From Natrinema salaciae (GTDB taxonomy: Archaea > Halobacteriota > Halobacteria > Halobacteriales > Natrialbaceae), in NCBI RefSeq assembly GCF_900110865.1, contig NZ_FOFD01000005.1, forward strand, positions 277,294 through 341,293: a DNA stretch of 64,000 nt, read 5' to 3'. Shown piece by piece: positions 16,952-25,361 of the stretch. How positions within the stretch are numbered: position 1 is the stretch's first letter; every line of letters starts with the position of its first letter. The notes under the pieces were generated by a model. That model ran no database searches. It was not told the DNA's origin and worked only from the letters and a program-made list of their open reading frames with translations. A program made the position numbers and the translations under genes.

Positions 16952-17416
16952 ATGGACAACGAGTCGCCTGATTCCGCACACTCCCAGGACCCCGAGATGT
17001 ACGAGGACGAGCAGCTCGGGACGTTCGAGAGAAAATCCAGCAGAGGTCTCTATTCGACGACAGCCGAGTGGATGGGTACCGAGGTCGAGTTAGAACTCTG
17101 GCTCTCCGAACCCGACGACGGTGTGTCGGGGCTCACTGTCGCGAAGGCGCTGTGGGACGACCAGTCCACGTGGACCGAGCGGATTCAGCAGTACGCCCTC
17201 GACGAGTTGCTCGAGCTCAAGAACGTGGAGTGGATCGAATCGGAGGATGACACGGTGACTGCCGAAGAGTTCACAGATAGGATAGACCTGAAAACCGTCA
17301 CCATCGATCACGATGGCGGGTTCACGTTCTGGCACGACGACGACGATCTGTTCTTCGGACACAGCATCATGGTCTCTGGGAACCTCGAAAACGGGATCTT
17401 CGAGGCGCATCTGTGA
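16952..17416 (+). CDS. DUF2262 domain protein
   Basis: A 154-residue acidic protein. [20 protein letters not shown] (about residues 31-50), [29 protein letters not shown] and the C-terminal [20 protein letters not shown] match DUF2262, a family often seen in immunity/SUKH-type neighbourhoods of polymorphic-toxin systems. It is divergent from the toxin gene with about 113 bases between starts, room for back-to-back promoters. Possible orphan immunity protein by context. Confidence 0.7.
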   Translation: MDNESPDSAHSQDPEMYEDEQLGTFERKSSRGLYSTTAEWMGTEVELELWLSEPDDGVSGLTVAKALWDDQSTWTERIQQYALDELLELKNVEWIESEDDTVTAEEFTDRIDLKTVTIDHDGGFTFWHDDDDLFFGHSIMVSGNLENGIFEAHL

Positions 17417-17583
17417 CTGTCCCGCCGTCTGGTACCGACGTGAATCACATTCGACGTGACACGTTTTCTCGCCGCCACCAGATTGACTTTGCTGGTACCT
17501 TTGAGGGTAATAAATGGTCGACCGGTCGCGGTACCAGCAGTGGATTCAAACGTGGAGGAAGGTAGTACCAAGGTGTCGATTGG

Positions 17584-17952
17584 ATGCACATCGAAGACAG
17601 CTACGATGACAAATCGACGACGCTGACGTGGGAGTGTGTGGGAGAGTCAGTGTCCGTGACGCTCTCGGGGCTGGTCCACGCCGAATACGCCGAGGAGGAG
17701 GACGTAGTCGTCACCGCGAGTGTCGAGGGGACAATACGGATGCTGGCGAGTGATGGAACCGAGCGGGACGCGTTCGAGTACACCCTGCCCGACGGGATCG
17801 ACCTCTACACCTTGGTCCCGAGTATCGTTACGGAACTCGGTGTGACGATGGTGCTGGCCCACGACCCACCGCATCGCGGGGAGGTGCTCTGGCAACACGA
17901 GATAGATATCGAGCGCAAGGAAGTCGGTGGCCCCGTCGCGAAGTGGCGCTGA
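17584..17952 (+). CDS. Small acidic protein of unknown function
   Basis: A 122-residue soluble protein with predicted alternating strands (VSVTLSGLVHAEYAEEEDVVVTA...) and a C-terminal HRGEVLWQHEIDIERKEVGG. No recognised family. It follows the DUF2262 gene in the same direction by 167 bases within the presumed immunity island. Translation from the ATG at 17584 gives typical haloarchaeal composition throughout, so the ORF is probably real. Confidence 0.55.
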   Translation: MHIEDSYDDKSTTLTWECVGESVSVTLSGLVHAEYAEEEDVVVTASVEGTIRMLASDGTERDAFEYTLPDGIDLYTLVPSIVTELGVTMVLAHDPPHRGEVLWQHEIDIERKEVGGPVAKWR

Positions 17953-18063
17953 CGGCTATTGTCGGTGATGGCGACCGGGAGACTCCTGTCTCGGGCACGT
18001 CGATACGGGGGCAACGACTGACGGCCCCTTTCGGCCAAGCAATCTCGTGGCTGCTCGCCGTAT

Positions 18064-18432
18064 TCAGAATCGACGGGAACTCGTCCGCACCAGTGCCTCG
18101 GTCGCAGCGGCGTACCGGCCGGGTTGGACTTCGCCGAACGAGACGACCAGCATCGTCACCTCGTCCTCGGCATCAACGACCTCGTAGGACAGTTCCAACC
18201 CGTCCATTCGGCCGTGATAGATGGGATCGCCGTCGAACGAGGTCACGGAATAGCCGAGGACGGCCGCGATCTCGTCAGGATTAATGTCCGGAGCGTGGTC
18301 CCGTATCTCGGTGAGCGGCTTCAGGCTCGCCAGGTCGACCCTGCACGGCCCGCCGCCGACCTCGACCGAGAACACTGCTCCGTCCTGCGATTCGAAGGAA
18401 ACGATCTCGCCGTCTCGTCGTTCGATATCCAT
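18064..18432 (-). CDS. Small acidic protein of unknown function
   Basis: A 122-residue soluble protein starting at MDIERRDGEIVSFESQDGAV; a longer frame from 18483 is open but the extra 17 residues are basic. Residues 16-40 look like a beta-hairpin, the centre contains LTEIRDHAPDINPDEIAAVLGY, and the C-terminus is LVVSFGEVQPGRYAAATEAL. Family not recognised. It converges with 17584-17952. Its place next to DUF2262 and the toxin pair suggests another orphan immunity-type protein, but that is inference. Confidence 0.5.
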   Translation of the reverse strand: MDIERRDGEIVSFESQDGAVFSVEVGGGPCRVDLASLKPLTEIRDHAPDINPDEIAAVLGYSVTSFDGDPIYHGRMDGLELSYEVVDAEDEVTMLVVSFGEVQPGRYAAATEALVRTSSRRF

Positions 18433-18536
18433 GGGTTTCGGGCCTCGGTAGTGGGGGCGTCCGAACAGCGGCTGGGCCGACACTGGAGCCGGTCCGGGTC
18501 ACGGCAGGCTCCCAGGGGTTCGGTCAGTTCGACTGA

Positions 18537-18728
18537 CTCGCTGATAAAGGGAAAGGGTTTCGGACAGATCCAGAGTCCGTGGCGGTCGAGTCGCTCCTCC
18601 CTCGGTCCGATGCCGACGCGGCGGAGTTGCGCGATTTGCGAGACCTCCTTCAAGAACTGGCTCGCGCGCATCCGCGACCGGATACAGGATTACAGCCCCC
18701 CGTTCTAACGGGGAACTGGGCGAATTAA
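18537..18728 (+). pseudogene. C-terminal fragment of an unrecognised protein
   Basis: A 63-codon plus-strand frame with no ATG reads PESVAVESLLPRSDADAAEL, DLLQELARAHPRPDTG and ends NWAN at TAA 18726-18728. Codon use and acidic helical character look genuine. A GTG in frame at about 18573 could start a shorter peptide. I take it as a leftover of a deleted gene. Confidence 0.35.
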
Positions 18729-19007
18729 CCTGGTGGGTAATTGTAAAAACATCTAGAAAGCTACTTCGACCAATCTATTTTCGGGAACATTCTGTTGGAT
18801 ATATCTGAATAGAAGGCGCGCATCAATTCCATCCTCCGAGAGTGTCTCTGCGCGTGGGTACCTCGGTCGTACCGTTGATCTCGTCACTCGTGGGCGGATC
18901 GTTTCGGAACTGCCGTTTGCGATCCGCGTCGCAGGCGCGGTTCGTCTCGAGACGGCCACCTCGGCTCGAGTCTATCGCGTGAGTCGCGGTCTGAGCCATC
19001 TTTACGG
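18729..19007. other. Gap with a possible C-terminal scrap
   Basis: No complete gene. On the minus strand the codons ending at about 18753 read ARLLFRYIQQNVPENRLVEVAF, which could be the tail of a lost protein; the upstream reading is Arg-rich and not convincing. Confidence 0.25.
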
Positions 19008-19181
19008 TTATCGTCTGACCGTGACCGGACAGTCGGCGGTGATGAACGGTTCATCGTCCCCGTCGGCGAACGCCAGCCCGCCGCAGTCACGGCGACAGAC
19101 TCGCCAGGCCGGCAGGGTGGGAATGTCGTACTCCTCCGGATCGCGGAAGGCACCCGCGATCGCCCACTCTCGAGCGCGCAT
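19008..19181 (-). CDS. Small conserved protein downstream of the iron-binding lipoproteins
   Basis: A 57-residue ORF, MRAREWAIAGAFRDPEEYDI with Cys33/Cys37 (RVCRRDCGG) and a C-terminal FITADCPVTVRR. Its ATG follows immediately after the stop of the upstream solute-binding protein (TGAATG), so it is the last gene of that operon. Short Cys-containing proteins of this kind occur in haloarchaea; the cysteines could bind a metal. Function unknown. Confidence 0.6.
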   Translation of the reverse strand: MRAREWAIAGAFRDPEEYDIPTLPAWRVCRRDCGGLAFADGDDEPFITADCPVTVRR

Positions 19182-20363
19182 TCAGCCGTCCTCCGTGATG
19201 ACGTCCGCAACCTTCTGTCGGTCGAATAGCTGCTCGTCTTCGGGAATCTCGGGATACGGTCCCTCGGTGTAGGTCGGCCACGTCCCGAAGACGTCGGGGT
19301 AGAGTTGCTTCGCGGTCATCTCGAGCTGGAATAGGTTCAGTATCGGGCCCTGGTAGCGGGCCCCCTGCGGGTAGACGCGGTCGTTTTGGACCGCGGAGAG
19401 CTCTCGGCCGACGGAGTCGTTTTGTAGCGACGATCGAATCCCGGTTATATCCGTTCCGGGATGCATTCCGCCCAGCGAGAAGAGCACGTCGGGATCGGCC
19501 TCGAGCAGCCCTTCCATATCAATCGTGTCGCCGGAGGAGATGTCGTCGCTCAGGGCTCCGATCGGACTGAGGGGGCGTACGTGTGCCGTCAGGAATCCGG
19601 GGGTGTCCAGCGTGTAGACGTAGATGCTATCGATGTCGCTCATCCCAGCCAGCACCGCGGTCGGACGCTCCTGTTCGGGAGGAAGATCCTCCTCGATCGT
19701 ATCCAGTAGGTTCGCGTGTATCTCTGCGAGCGCCTCGTACCGCTCCTCTTCGCGGAAGACCTGGGCGACCTTCTCGAACATCTCCCAGAGGGTGTAATAC
19801 TCGTAGCGGTCGGCCCACTCGGCCGGTGGCTTGCCGTGTCTGTCGCTGAACTTGTTTCCGAACCACGGAGCAATGGTATCCCGAATCTCCTCGATATCCG
19901 ATGCGTCCTTGCTGTCGAGAGCGTTCACGCTCGCCGGATCAGCGAGGTGGATGTCGCTGTTGAGCTCGTAGAGCTTCTCCTTGCTGGGATCCCAGGACGA
20001 GTACAGGCCCGTCCAGTCCAGCGTGACGCCGGGGAGTCGTTCGGTGAACTGATTCCACAGTTGGTCGTAGTACTCGGGAGCGTGCATCGCGTTGACGTCG
20101 TCCCCGCGTCCGAGGGCGAACGCCATGCCGGCGTGGTGGGTCAGCCGCGTGAAGATGCTCTCCGGCGGCGAGTCGAACGAAACCTCGCCCATCGGTGCCA
20201 TCGTCACTGAATAGGTGCCGTCGGAGTTGGTGTCCCCGTTGTCGCTTTGTCCGACCAACTCCGAACAGCCCGCGAGGGCGGTCCCGGCCGCGAGGGCCCC
20301 GCCGTACTTCAGCGTCTCTCTGCGCGTCGGTCCGCCCGTTGTGCCGTCAGTATCGTCGTTCAT
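19182..20363 (-). CDS. Siderophore/iron ABC transporter solute-binding lipoprotein 1
   Basis: A 393-residue periplasmic-binding protein of the BtuF/FhuD type. The N-terminus has a Tat motif (TRRETLKYG, residues 13-21), a hydrophobic segment and a lipobox ending LAGC. The body has the two-lobed helical-backbone organisation with LYELNSDIHLADP and the second-lobe GRELSAVQNDRVYPQGARYQ, and ends with LFDRQKVADVI. It should capture a ferric siderophore or related chelate for a FecCD-type permease. Its start lies 2 bases after the stop of the paralogue at 20366-21520, so both are in one operon. Probably iron-repressed via the operators at 21790-21843. Confidence 0.85.
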   Translation of the reverse strand: MNDDTDGTTGGPTRRETLKYGGALAAGTALAGCSELVGQSDNGDTNSDGTYSVTMAPMGEVSFDSPPESIFTRLTHHAGMAFALGRGDDVNAMHAPEYYDQLWNQFTERLPGVTLDWTGLYSSWDPSKEKLYELNSDIHLADPASVNALDSKDASDIEEIRDTIAPWFGNKFSDRHGKPPAEWADRYEYYTLWEMFEKVAQVFREEERYEALAEIHANLLDTIEEDLPPEQERPTAVLAGMSDIDSIYVYTLDTPGFLTAHVRPLSPIGALSDDISSGDTIDMEGLLEADPDVLFSLGGMHPGTDITGIRSSLQNDSVGRELSAVQNDRVYPQGARYQGPILNLFQLEMTAKQLYPDVFGTWPTYTEGPYPEIPEDEQLFDRQKVADVITEDG

Positions 20364-20365
20364 CG

Positions 20366-21520
20366 TTAGAACTCCCCGTTGATGATGTCCGCGACCGCCT
20401 GGCGATCGAACAGTCGCTCGTCGCCGGTTACGTCCCCGAACTCGTCAGGGAACATCTGTTTCGCCGCTCGCTCGGTCAGGAAGAGATTGTGAATTGGGCC
20501 CTGATTGAGGTAGCCGCCGCGATACACCCGCCCGTTCCGGACGGCGGTGAGCTCGCTCCCGACCGGGTGGCTCCGCATGTAGTCGAGAACGATGTCGCGG
20601 AACTCCGCGGCGGATTTCCGCTCGTGACCGCGGACGAGGATCACCTCGGGATCGATCTCGAGCAGGTTCTCGTAGTCGAGTTCACCGCGGTTCGTAGTGC
20701 TGAGATTGTCGATGTCCGTCCCCGTCAGGGCGTCGTTGATGCCGAGATCTCGCCACTGCTTCTTGCTCGTCCCCGCGTCGTCAAGTCGGTACGGCGAGAA
20801 CGTCTCCGGTTCGTCGGTTCCCTCGTAGGTGAGAAAGACCTCCGGTCGATCGTCACTGGGCGGTAGCCGCTCCTGAACGGACGCAATGAACTCGGTGTGG
20901 AGTTCGCTGAACGCCTCGTAGCGCTCACGCTGTTGGAATACCTCGGCCACTTTCTCGAACGCTTCATACAGCGTGTAGTAGCGGTAATCGTGCCACCCAT
21001 CGGACCGTCGGAAGATCAGATTCCCGACGAACGGTGCGACAGTCGACGCGATCTCTTCGACGTCCGCTTCGTCCCAGTCGAACCAGTTGATGAGCATCTG
21101 TGGGTCATACAGGTGGACGTCGCTCTCGAGTTCATAGAACTCCTCTTTGGTTCGAACCTCCGGATACCGCTCGATGACGTCTCGGTCGACGGTCACAGCC
21201 GGGAGTTCGTCGTAGACGTACGTGTAGTAGCGATCCGCGCCACCGACGCCGGTCAACCCGTCGGCTTGTCCCAGTGCGACGGCCATATCGGCGTAGCCGC
21301 CGTCGTATGCGGCCCACTGCTCCGGTACCTCACCGAACGTGACGGTTCCGACCGGTTCCATCGAGACCGAATACGAGCCGGCTTCGGTCGTCTCGGTCTC
21401 CTCGCGCTGACCGACCAGCTCCGAACAGCCCGCGAGGGCGGTCCCGGCCGCGAGCGTGCCGCCGTACTTCAGCGTCTCTCTCCGTGTGGGTGCCTCAATC
21501 GTTCCGTCATCGTCTCCCAT
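20366..21520 (-). CDS. Siderophore/iron ABC transporter solute-binding lipoprotein 2
   Basis: A 384-residue paralogue of the gene downstream, sharing an almost identical Tat signal and lipobox (TRRETLKYGG...LAAGTALAGCSELVGQ) and the C-terminal LFDRQAVADIINGEF. The ligand-binding middle differs considerably, so the pair may recognise different chelates. The ATG at 21520 follows the stop of the third, decayed copy by no gap (TAAATG). This tandem arrangement indicates repeated local duplication of the binding protein. Confidence 0.85.
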   Translation of the reverse strand: MGDDDGTIEAPTRRETLKYGGTLAAGTALAGCSELVGQREETETTEAGSYSVSMEPVGTVTFGEVPEQWAAYDGGYADMAVALGQADGLTGVGGADRYYTYVYDELPAVTVDRDVIERYPEVRTKEEFYELESDVHLYDPQMLINWFDWDEADVEEIASTVAPFVGNLIFRRSDGWHDYRYYTLYEAFEKVAEVFQQRERYEAFSELHTEFIASVQERLPPSDDRPEVFLTYEGTDEPETFSPYRLDDAGTSKKQWRDLGINDALTGTDIDNLSTTNRGELDYENLLEIDPEVILVRGHERKSAAEFRDIVLDYMRSHPVGSELTAVRNGRVYRGGYLNQGPIHNLFLTERAAKQMFPDEFGDVTGDERLFDRQAVADIINGEF

Positions 21521-21786
21521 TTACCTGCCTCCGTTGCTGATGGTCACGCTCTCACGACGGTCGAACAGCCGGTCCGACTCGGGAAACGCCGGATACGGTT
21601 CCTTCGCGCCTATTTCACACTCGACACCGTCATCGAGTCCCTTCCGTCGCTGTCCGCCACCGCCGTTCCGATTTTTCCCGCCCGACGATGTTCGAATGGC
21701 CGGCCAACGACCCCCCACAGGCGGATTGCTGTCCGTCTCGAACGCTCGCCGTGTCGCTTTCTCGCGTCTCGTTTCGTTACACGCCA
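21521..21786 (-). pseudogene. Decayed third solute-binding protein gene
   Basis: An 88-codon frame from ATG 21786 whose last 25 residues (EPYPAFPESDRLFDRRESV) match the C-terminal end of the two intact binding proteins (GPYPEIPEDEQLFDRQKV). The N-terminal part has an Arg-rich start but no recognisable Tat signal, and the whole ligand-binding body is missing. An internal deletion of the first gene of the operon is the simplest explanation. It may still be translated as a leader ORF since it lies directly upstream of the next start. Confidence 0.6.
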
Positions 21787-21789
21787 TAG

Positions 21790-21843
21790 TTTTAGGCTCA
21801 CCTAAAACATGATAAGCGCTTCGATTATTAGGCTGGCCTAAAT
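21790..21843 (-). promoter_or_regulatory. Pair of DtxR/IdeR-like iron-regulator palindromes (binding-protein operon)
   Basis: Two near-perfect dyads, TTTTAGGCTCACCTAAAA at 21790-21807 and ATTAGGCTGGCCTAAAT at 21827-21843, fit the TTAGG-N4-CCTAA half-site pattern known for iron-dependent DtxR-family repressors, including haloarchaeal Idr/SirR proteins. They are immediately upstream of the start at 21786 and would cover the promoter, giving iron repression of the lipoprotein operon. Confidence 0.75.
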
Positions 21844-21964
21844 CTCGGCGGTAGGTGCGGATCGGGCGCGCCGCAAGGCCGAACGTCGTAATCTCCGTCA
21901 ACTCGGCGACGGGGATTTGCCTCTCGGTTCGCTCGTTCCCTGTGCATTCGTAACGCGTGCCTTT

Positions 21965-23095
21965 TCAGATCTCACCCATGTTCTCCTGTTTTCGCATCAG
22001 ATAGAGGAAGTACGGGCCGCCGAGGAGCCCGGTCACAATGCCGACGGGAACCTGGGTGGGGCTCAACGCCAGTCGCGCACCCACGTCGGCACTGACCATC
22101 AACGCCGGACCGACGAACAGACAGCCGACAATCAACTTCTTCGAGTCGCTCCCGACCAAGTTTCGAACCAGGTGTGGAACGATGAGCCCGACGAAGCCGA
22201 CGATTCCGGCGACGGCGATGCTCGCCGACGCAGCGAGGACTGCGACACCCGACAGCGCGAATCGGACTTTCTCGATCGACATGCCCAGCGACTTCGCGGT
22301 CTGTTCGCCCAGCAGGAGGACGTTTAACTGACGCGAGCCGGCGACGGCGAGCAGGATCACCACGATCGTCGACGGAAGGATGAGTCTCACCTGATCCCAG
22401 TCGGTGCCGGTGAGCGACCCAGTGGTCCACGCGATGGCCGACTGAACGACCCCGATATCGTCCGCGAAGAAGAACAGCCCTGTCTGTAGCGACCCGAAGA
22501 CCGTTCCAACGATGACGCCGGCGAGGACCAGTCGGACCGGCGACGTTCCGTTCTTCCAGGCGATCACGTAGACGATGAGAAAGGCGACGGCACCGCCGAC
22601 CGCGGCAATTATCGGAAGAAATGCCGTCAAGCTCCCGAAGACGACGAGCGTCAACAGAATCATGAGCCCGGCACCGGAGGAGACGCCGAGAATGAACGGA
22701 CTCGCGAGTTCGTTGCGGGTTACCGCCTGAAATATCGCCCCCGAGACACCGAGATTCATTCCCACGAGGGCCGCGACGAAGACTCGCGGTAGCCGAATGT
22801 TCCAGACGATGAGGCTTTCGGGCCTCATCTCGGGCATCGTTTCGCCCAGTAAGAACGCGTCCCAGGCCTGCGGGTTGAACACCACGTTCGGATTGAACAG
22901 TGCGCTCCACGCCTCGAGAAACGTCATCGAGTAGGCGCCGTAGCTCACCTGTATTAGCCCACCGACGAATACGATGCCGAGGCTAGTGACGACCACCGTC
23001 GCGAGTTTCGGATCGAGGAGCCACTCGAACCGTGACTCGGGTAGCCGCGACGCCTCAGTTCGCTCCGTTCCGACGTTCGACTTTTTGCCGCTCAT
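21965..23095 (-). CDS. FecCD-type iron-siderophore ABC transporter permease
   Basis: A 376-residue integral membrane protein with about nine to ten hydrophobic segments. LPRVFVAALVGMNLGVSGAIFQAVTRNELASP and GVSSGAGL are hallmarks of the BtuC/FecCD permease family, as is the C-terminal GIVGFVGLIVPHLVRNLVG coupling-helix region and ARLALSPTQVPVGIVTGLLGGPYFLYLM end. Works with the solute-binding lipoproteins at 19182-21520 and an ATPase, but no ATP-binding gene lies within 20 kb on either side in this window. Has its own pair of iron-box palindromes about 200 bases upstream. Confidence 0.9.
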   Translation of the reverse strand: MSGKKSNVGTERTEASRLPESRFEWLLDPKLATVVVTSLGIVFVGGLIQVSYGAYSMTFLEAWSALFNPNVVFNPQAWDAFLLGETMPEMRPESLIVWNIRLPRVFVAALVGMNLGVSGAIFQAVTRNELASPFILGVSSGAGLMILLTLVVFGSLTAFLPIIAAVGGAVAFLIVYVIAWKNGTSPVRLVLAGVIVGTVFGSLQTGLFFFADDIGVVQSAIAWTTGSLTGTDWDQVRLILPSTIVVILLAVAGSRQLNVLLLGEQTAKSLGMSIEKVRFALSGVAVLAASASIAVAGIVGFVGLIVPHLVRNLVGSDSKKLIVGCLFVGPALMVSADVGARLALSPTQVPVGIVTGLLGGPYFLYLMRKQENMGEI

Positions 23096-23288
23096 CGCGG
23101 GACCGACCCGACTGGGCCACTCGAGGCGGGGGAACCGAAGCCGATAGTTTCGCTGCGTGAATCGTCACGGTCTCCACGCCGGGTCGACAGCAGATCGGGC
23201 GATACACCGCCGTTGACTCCACTACTGTCCCTCGTACCGTCTTTCCGAACCGACACGTTTCGGCCCCTGCATTCGACCACCATACGGA

Positions 23289-23338
23289 TTTAGGTCGGCC
23301 TAAAGAACAAAACCGTTCCGATTTAGGGCAGCCTAAAT
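23289..23338 (-). promoter_or_regulatory. Pair of DtxR/IdeR-like iron-regulator palindromes (permease gene)
   Basis: TTTAGGTCGGCCTAAA at 23289-23304 and ATTTAGGGCAGCCTAAAT at 23321-23338 repeat the TTAGG-N4-CCTAA pattern. They lie 194-243 bases upstream of the permease start. The sequence between (23096-23288) contains no convincing gene, so the transcript probably has a long leader or the real promoter is here with an unrecognised short ORF. Confidence 0.7.
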
Positions 23339-23382
23339 GTTGGTTTCTCGAACGAGAACCGAGTATCGATACCGACCGAAAG

Positions 23383-23544
23383 TCAGAAGCGCTCACCGGA
23401 GTCAGCTGCGAGTCCGTCGACGATTTCGTCCGTCCGTTCGCGAATCGACTCGACCAACCCGATCCCGTCGGGCGGGTCCGCCGTTTCGTCCCGACTCCCG
23501 TGCGAGAGACGTCGCGCGGATGATCCACGATAGTCACGAGTCAT
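23383..23544 (-). CDS. Small ORF overlapping the ferredoxin stop
   Basis: A 53-residue ORF (MTRDYRGSSARRLSHGSRDE then IGLVESIRERTDEIVDGLAA) whose ATG lies inside the last codons of the ferredoxin gene, an 11-base overlap typical of coupled genes. The second half has haloarchaeal acidic character. No family recognised; it could be a truncated partner of the ferredoxin or a leftover. Ends just before the iron boxes at 23289-23338. Confidence 0.4.
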   Translation of the reverse strand: MTRDYRGSSARRLSHGSRDETADPPDGIGLVESIRERTDEIVDGLAADSGERF

Positions 23545-23866
23545 CGTGTTCGACTTTCTGGCCCCAGTAGCCCGGGTGTTTCCGAACGACGAGGTCATCC
23601 TCAATCGGGAGTTGGCACGCTAACCGGAGTTCGGAGTCGGGACTGTGAGGTGGGAGTTTGAGACGGCGGAGCTCTTTCTCCGTGGGATCAGCGACCTCGC
23701 CTTCTACAATTTCGACAGCACACGTTCCGCAGATCCCATTGCCGCGACAGTTCGTATATTGGGCTTTCCCGTTGTGAGTGGTGAGCCCCGCATCGAGGAG
23801 TGTTCCACGGAGGTCGTCCCCGGTGTTGGCTTCGATCGTTTCACCCTCAAATTCGATTGTGGGCAT
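23534..23866 (-). CDS. [2Fe-2S] ferredoxin
   Basis: About 110 residues from MPTIEFEGETIEANTGDDLR. The plant-type cluster ligands are seen in NCRGNGICGTCAVEI and the distant LACQ, in a C-x5-C-x2-C...C arrangement, and the C-terminus has VVRKHPGYWG. Haloarchaeal relatives of this short type serve as electron carriers. The inner ATG at 23866 gives the conserved N-terminus; a 9-residue longer start is open. Being next to iron-uptake genes and iron boxes, it may be part of an iron-responsive set, though no box lies directly in front of it. Confidence 0.85.
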   Translation of the reverse strand: MPTIEFEGETIEANTGDDLRGTLLDAGLTTHNGKAQYTNCRGNGICGTCAVEIVEGEVADPTEKELRRLKLPPHSPDSELRLACQLPIEDDLVVRKHPGYWGQKVEHDDS

Positions 23867-24032
23867 GGGGAACGCTGCCACCCCCATACACAAATACGTT
23901 TGACCGTCCCTTCCGCTCTATTCAACGTGCCGCTTTCGACGGTAACTCGGTAACTCGAGCGAGATCTGCCGTATACGAGGCGCGCAATCGTCACCTGAAA
24001 CGAACTAAGCAGGTCGAGAAATCACGCGCGGT

Positions 24033-24039
24033 ATTTATT
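24033..24039 (+). promoter_or_regulatory. TATA-like box of the DUF5789 gene
   Basis: TATTTAT, with a purine-rich stretch before it, ends 27 bases upstream of the ATG at 24067. That spacing fits a leaderless haloarchaeal transcript and supports the ATG at 24067 over the one at 24040. Confidence 0.45.
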
Positions 24040-24066
24040 ATGATCGATGATGTAGAATCTTCCGTA

Positions 24067-24396
24067 ATGTCCGACCCAACCGATAGCGAACACGTCAGAG
24101 CGCTCGGGATCGAATTCGGCTCCCTCGCCCACCAGCTCGATCAACACGAGTATCCGACGACGTGCGAAGAACTGGTCGAGGCACACGGGAGTTCAGTCCT
24201 CCGGTTCCAAAACGGCGAACAGACGCTTGCGGAGGTGCTGAGTCCGGTGCCTGAAGAGCAGTTCGATTCGGCTACGGAAGCCCGTACAGCCATCTTCAGC
24301 AACGTCGCTGAAGGCGCCATCGGACGGAAAGGCTACAGTGATCGCACGCCGCCAGCGCTCGGCGAGCAAAGCGAGGAACCAGAGGAATCGTTTTGA
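24067..24396 (+). CDS. DUF5789 family protein
   Basis: A 109-residue acidic protein. LAHQLDQHEYPTTCEELVEAHG, LRFQNGEQTLAEVL and the C-terminal AEGAIGRKGYSDRTPPALGEQ match DUF5789, a small haloarchaeal family of unknown function related in layout to DUF2795. The upstream TATA-like box supports a leaderless start at MSDPTDSE. Stands alone between divergent/convergent neighbours. Confidence 0.8.
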   Translation: MSDPTDSEHVRALGIEFGSLAHQLDQHEYPTTCEELVEAHGSSVLRFQNGEQTLAEVLSPVPEEQFDSATEARTAIFSNVAEGAIGRKGYSDRTPPALGEQSEEPEESF

Positions 24397-24531
24397 GCCC
24401 TCCCGAAAGACACATCCGTTGTATTTAGCACGGGGCATCTGATAGACGTGATCGGATTCTCGAGCCGGAATCCTGACTTGCGATTCGCTTATTTAGCGTA
24501 AGGGTGCATGCGTATCAGACGAAAGGCTGTC

Positions 24532-25329
24532 CTAGACCAGTGACATCGCGATAACGACACTGCCACCAATACCAGCAAGAATACCGACCCCACGTGCCAG
24601 TCGCTCACCCCACGCAACCGTCCGTTCGAGCGAGACCACGATCGCGATGAGCGCCATCCAGACGATATTCATCGAGCCCACGATCACCATGAACGCGAAC
24701 AGCGCCCAACAACACCCAATACAGAAGACGCTGAACTGCCAGCTCATCCGAACGGCACCACGCACCCCCGGCCGGTAATGGCCCAGAAGGAATCCGAGCG
24801 GTGATCGGCAATACCGCAGACACCGGTATTTGTATGACGAGAGCTGGTACCCCGATACGAGTAGCAACGACCCGCCCATCAGGAGTCCGCCGTGGGCGTT
24901 CGCGAGGCTGACGATCGGCACTATCGCATTGACAACAAGCGGGACAACTCCTGTTACCGTCCAAACGAGCGCGTACGTCCCGATAAACCCCCCAACTCGC
25001 GTTGCTTTGCCTGCGGCCGTCGTTCCCTCGAGTGTCTCGGCGTATAGCCGGAAGAGCGGGACCGACGACGGGTACATCATGGCGATCATCATTACCCCCC
25101 ACATGAGCAGGTACAGACTGATACCAGTCAACCCGTTCGAGAGAGCCATCGCCTCCGGTGCCCCCGGGTCGGACATGTGCATTTGCATACCCGTTTGTCC
25201 GCGAGGCATCGGGAGCCAGCGTCCAACGACTGCTGCCCACGCGAGCAGCGCGATTACGGAGGTACCGAGCGCGATAATCGGGATGCGCCGGCGGGTGATT
25301 CGATCCCGGACTGCGTCGTGTGTCCCCAT
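24532..25329 (-). CDS. DUF2182 family membrane protein
   Basis: A 265-residue integral membrane protein from MGTHDAVRDRITRRRIP. About seven hydrophobic segments; the second contains MWGVMMIAMMYPSSVPLFRLY, the signature of DUF2182 (predicted metal-binding integral membrane protein), and later LLGHYRPGVRGAVRMSW with FCIGCCWALFAFMV. Met/His-rich sequences near the outer face (MPRGQTGMQMHMSDPG) suggest metal handling. It lies 32 bases after the DUF1326 gene in the same direction; the two families are found together repeatedly and probably act together. The first 30 residues of the longer frame (from 25419) overlap DUF1326 and are rejected. Confidence 0.85.
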   Translation of the reverse strand: MGTHDAVRDRITRRRIPIIALGTSVIALLAWAAVVGRWLPMPRGQTGMQMHMSDPGAPEAMALSNGLTGISLYLLMWGVMMIAMMYPSSVPLFRLYAETLEGTTAAGKATRVGGFIGTYALVWTVTGVVPLVVNAIVPIVSLANAHGGLLMGGSLLLVSGYQLSSYKYRCLRYCRSPLGFLLGHYRPGVRGAVRMSWQFSVFCIGCCWALFAFMVIVGSMNIVWMALIAIVVSLERTVAWGERLARGVGILAGIGGSVVIAMSLV

Positions 25330-25361
25330 GATTGATCGGCTATCTCGCTGTCGTACCGCCC

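Noticed and set aside
20897..21805. A 302-codon plus-strand frame across the binding-protein genes
   Set aside because: Antisense of lipoprotein 2; composition not haloarchaeal-protein-like.
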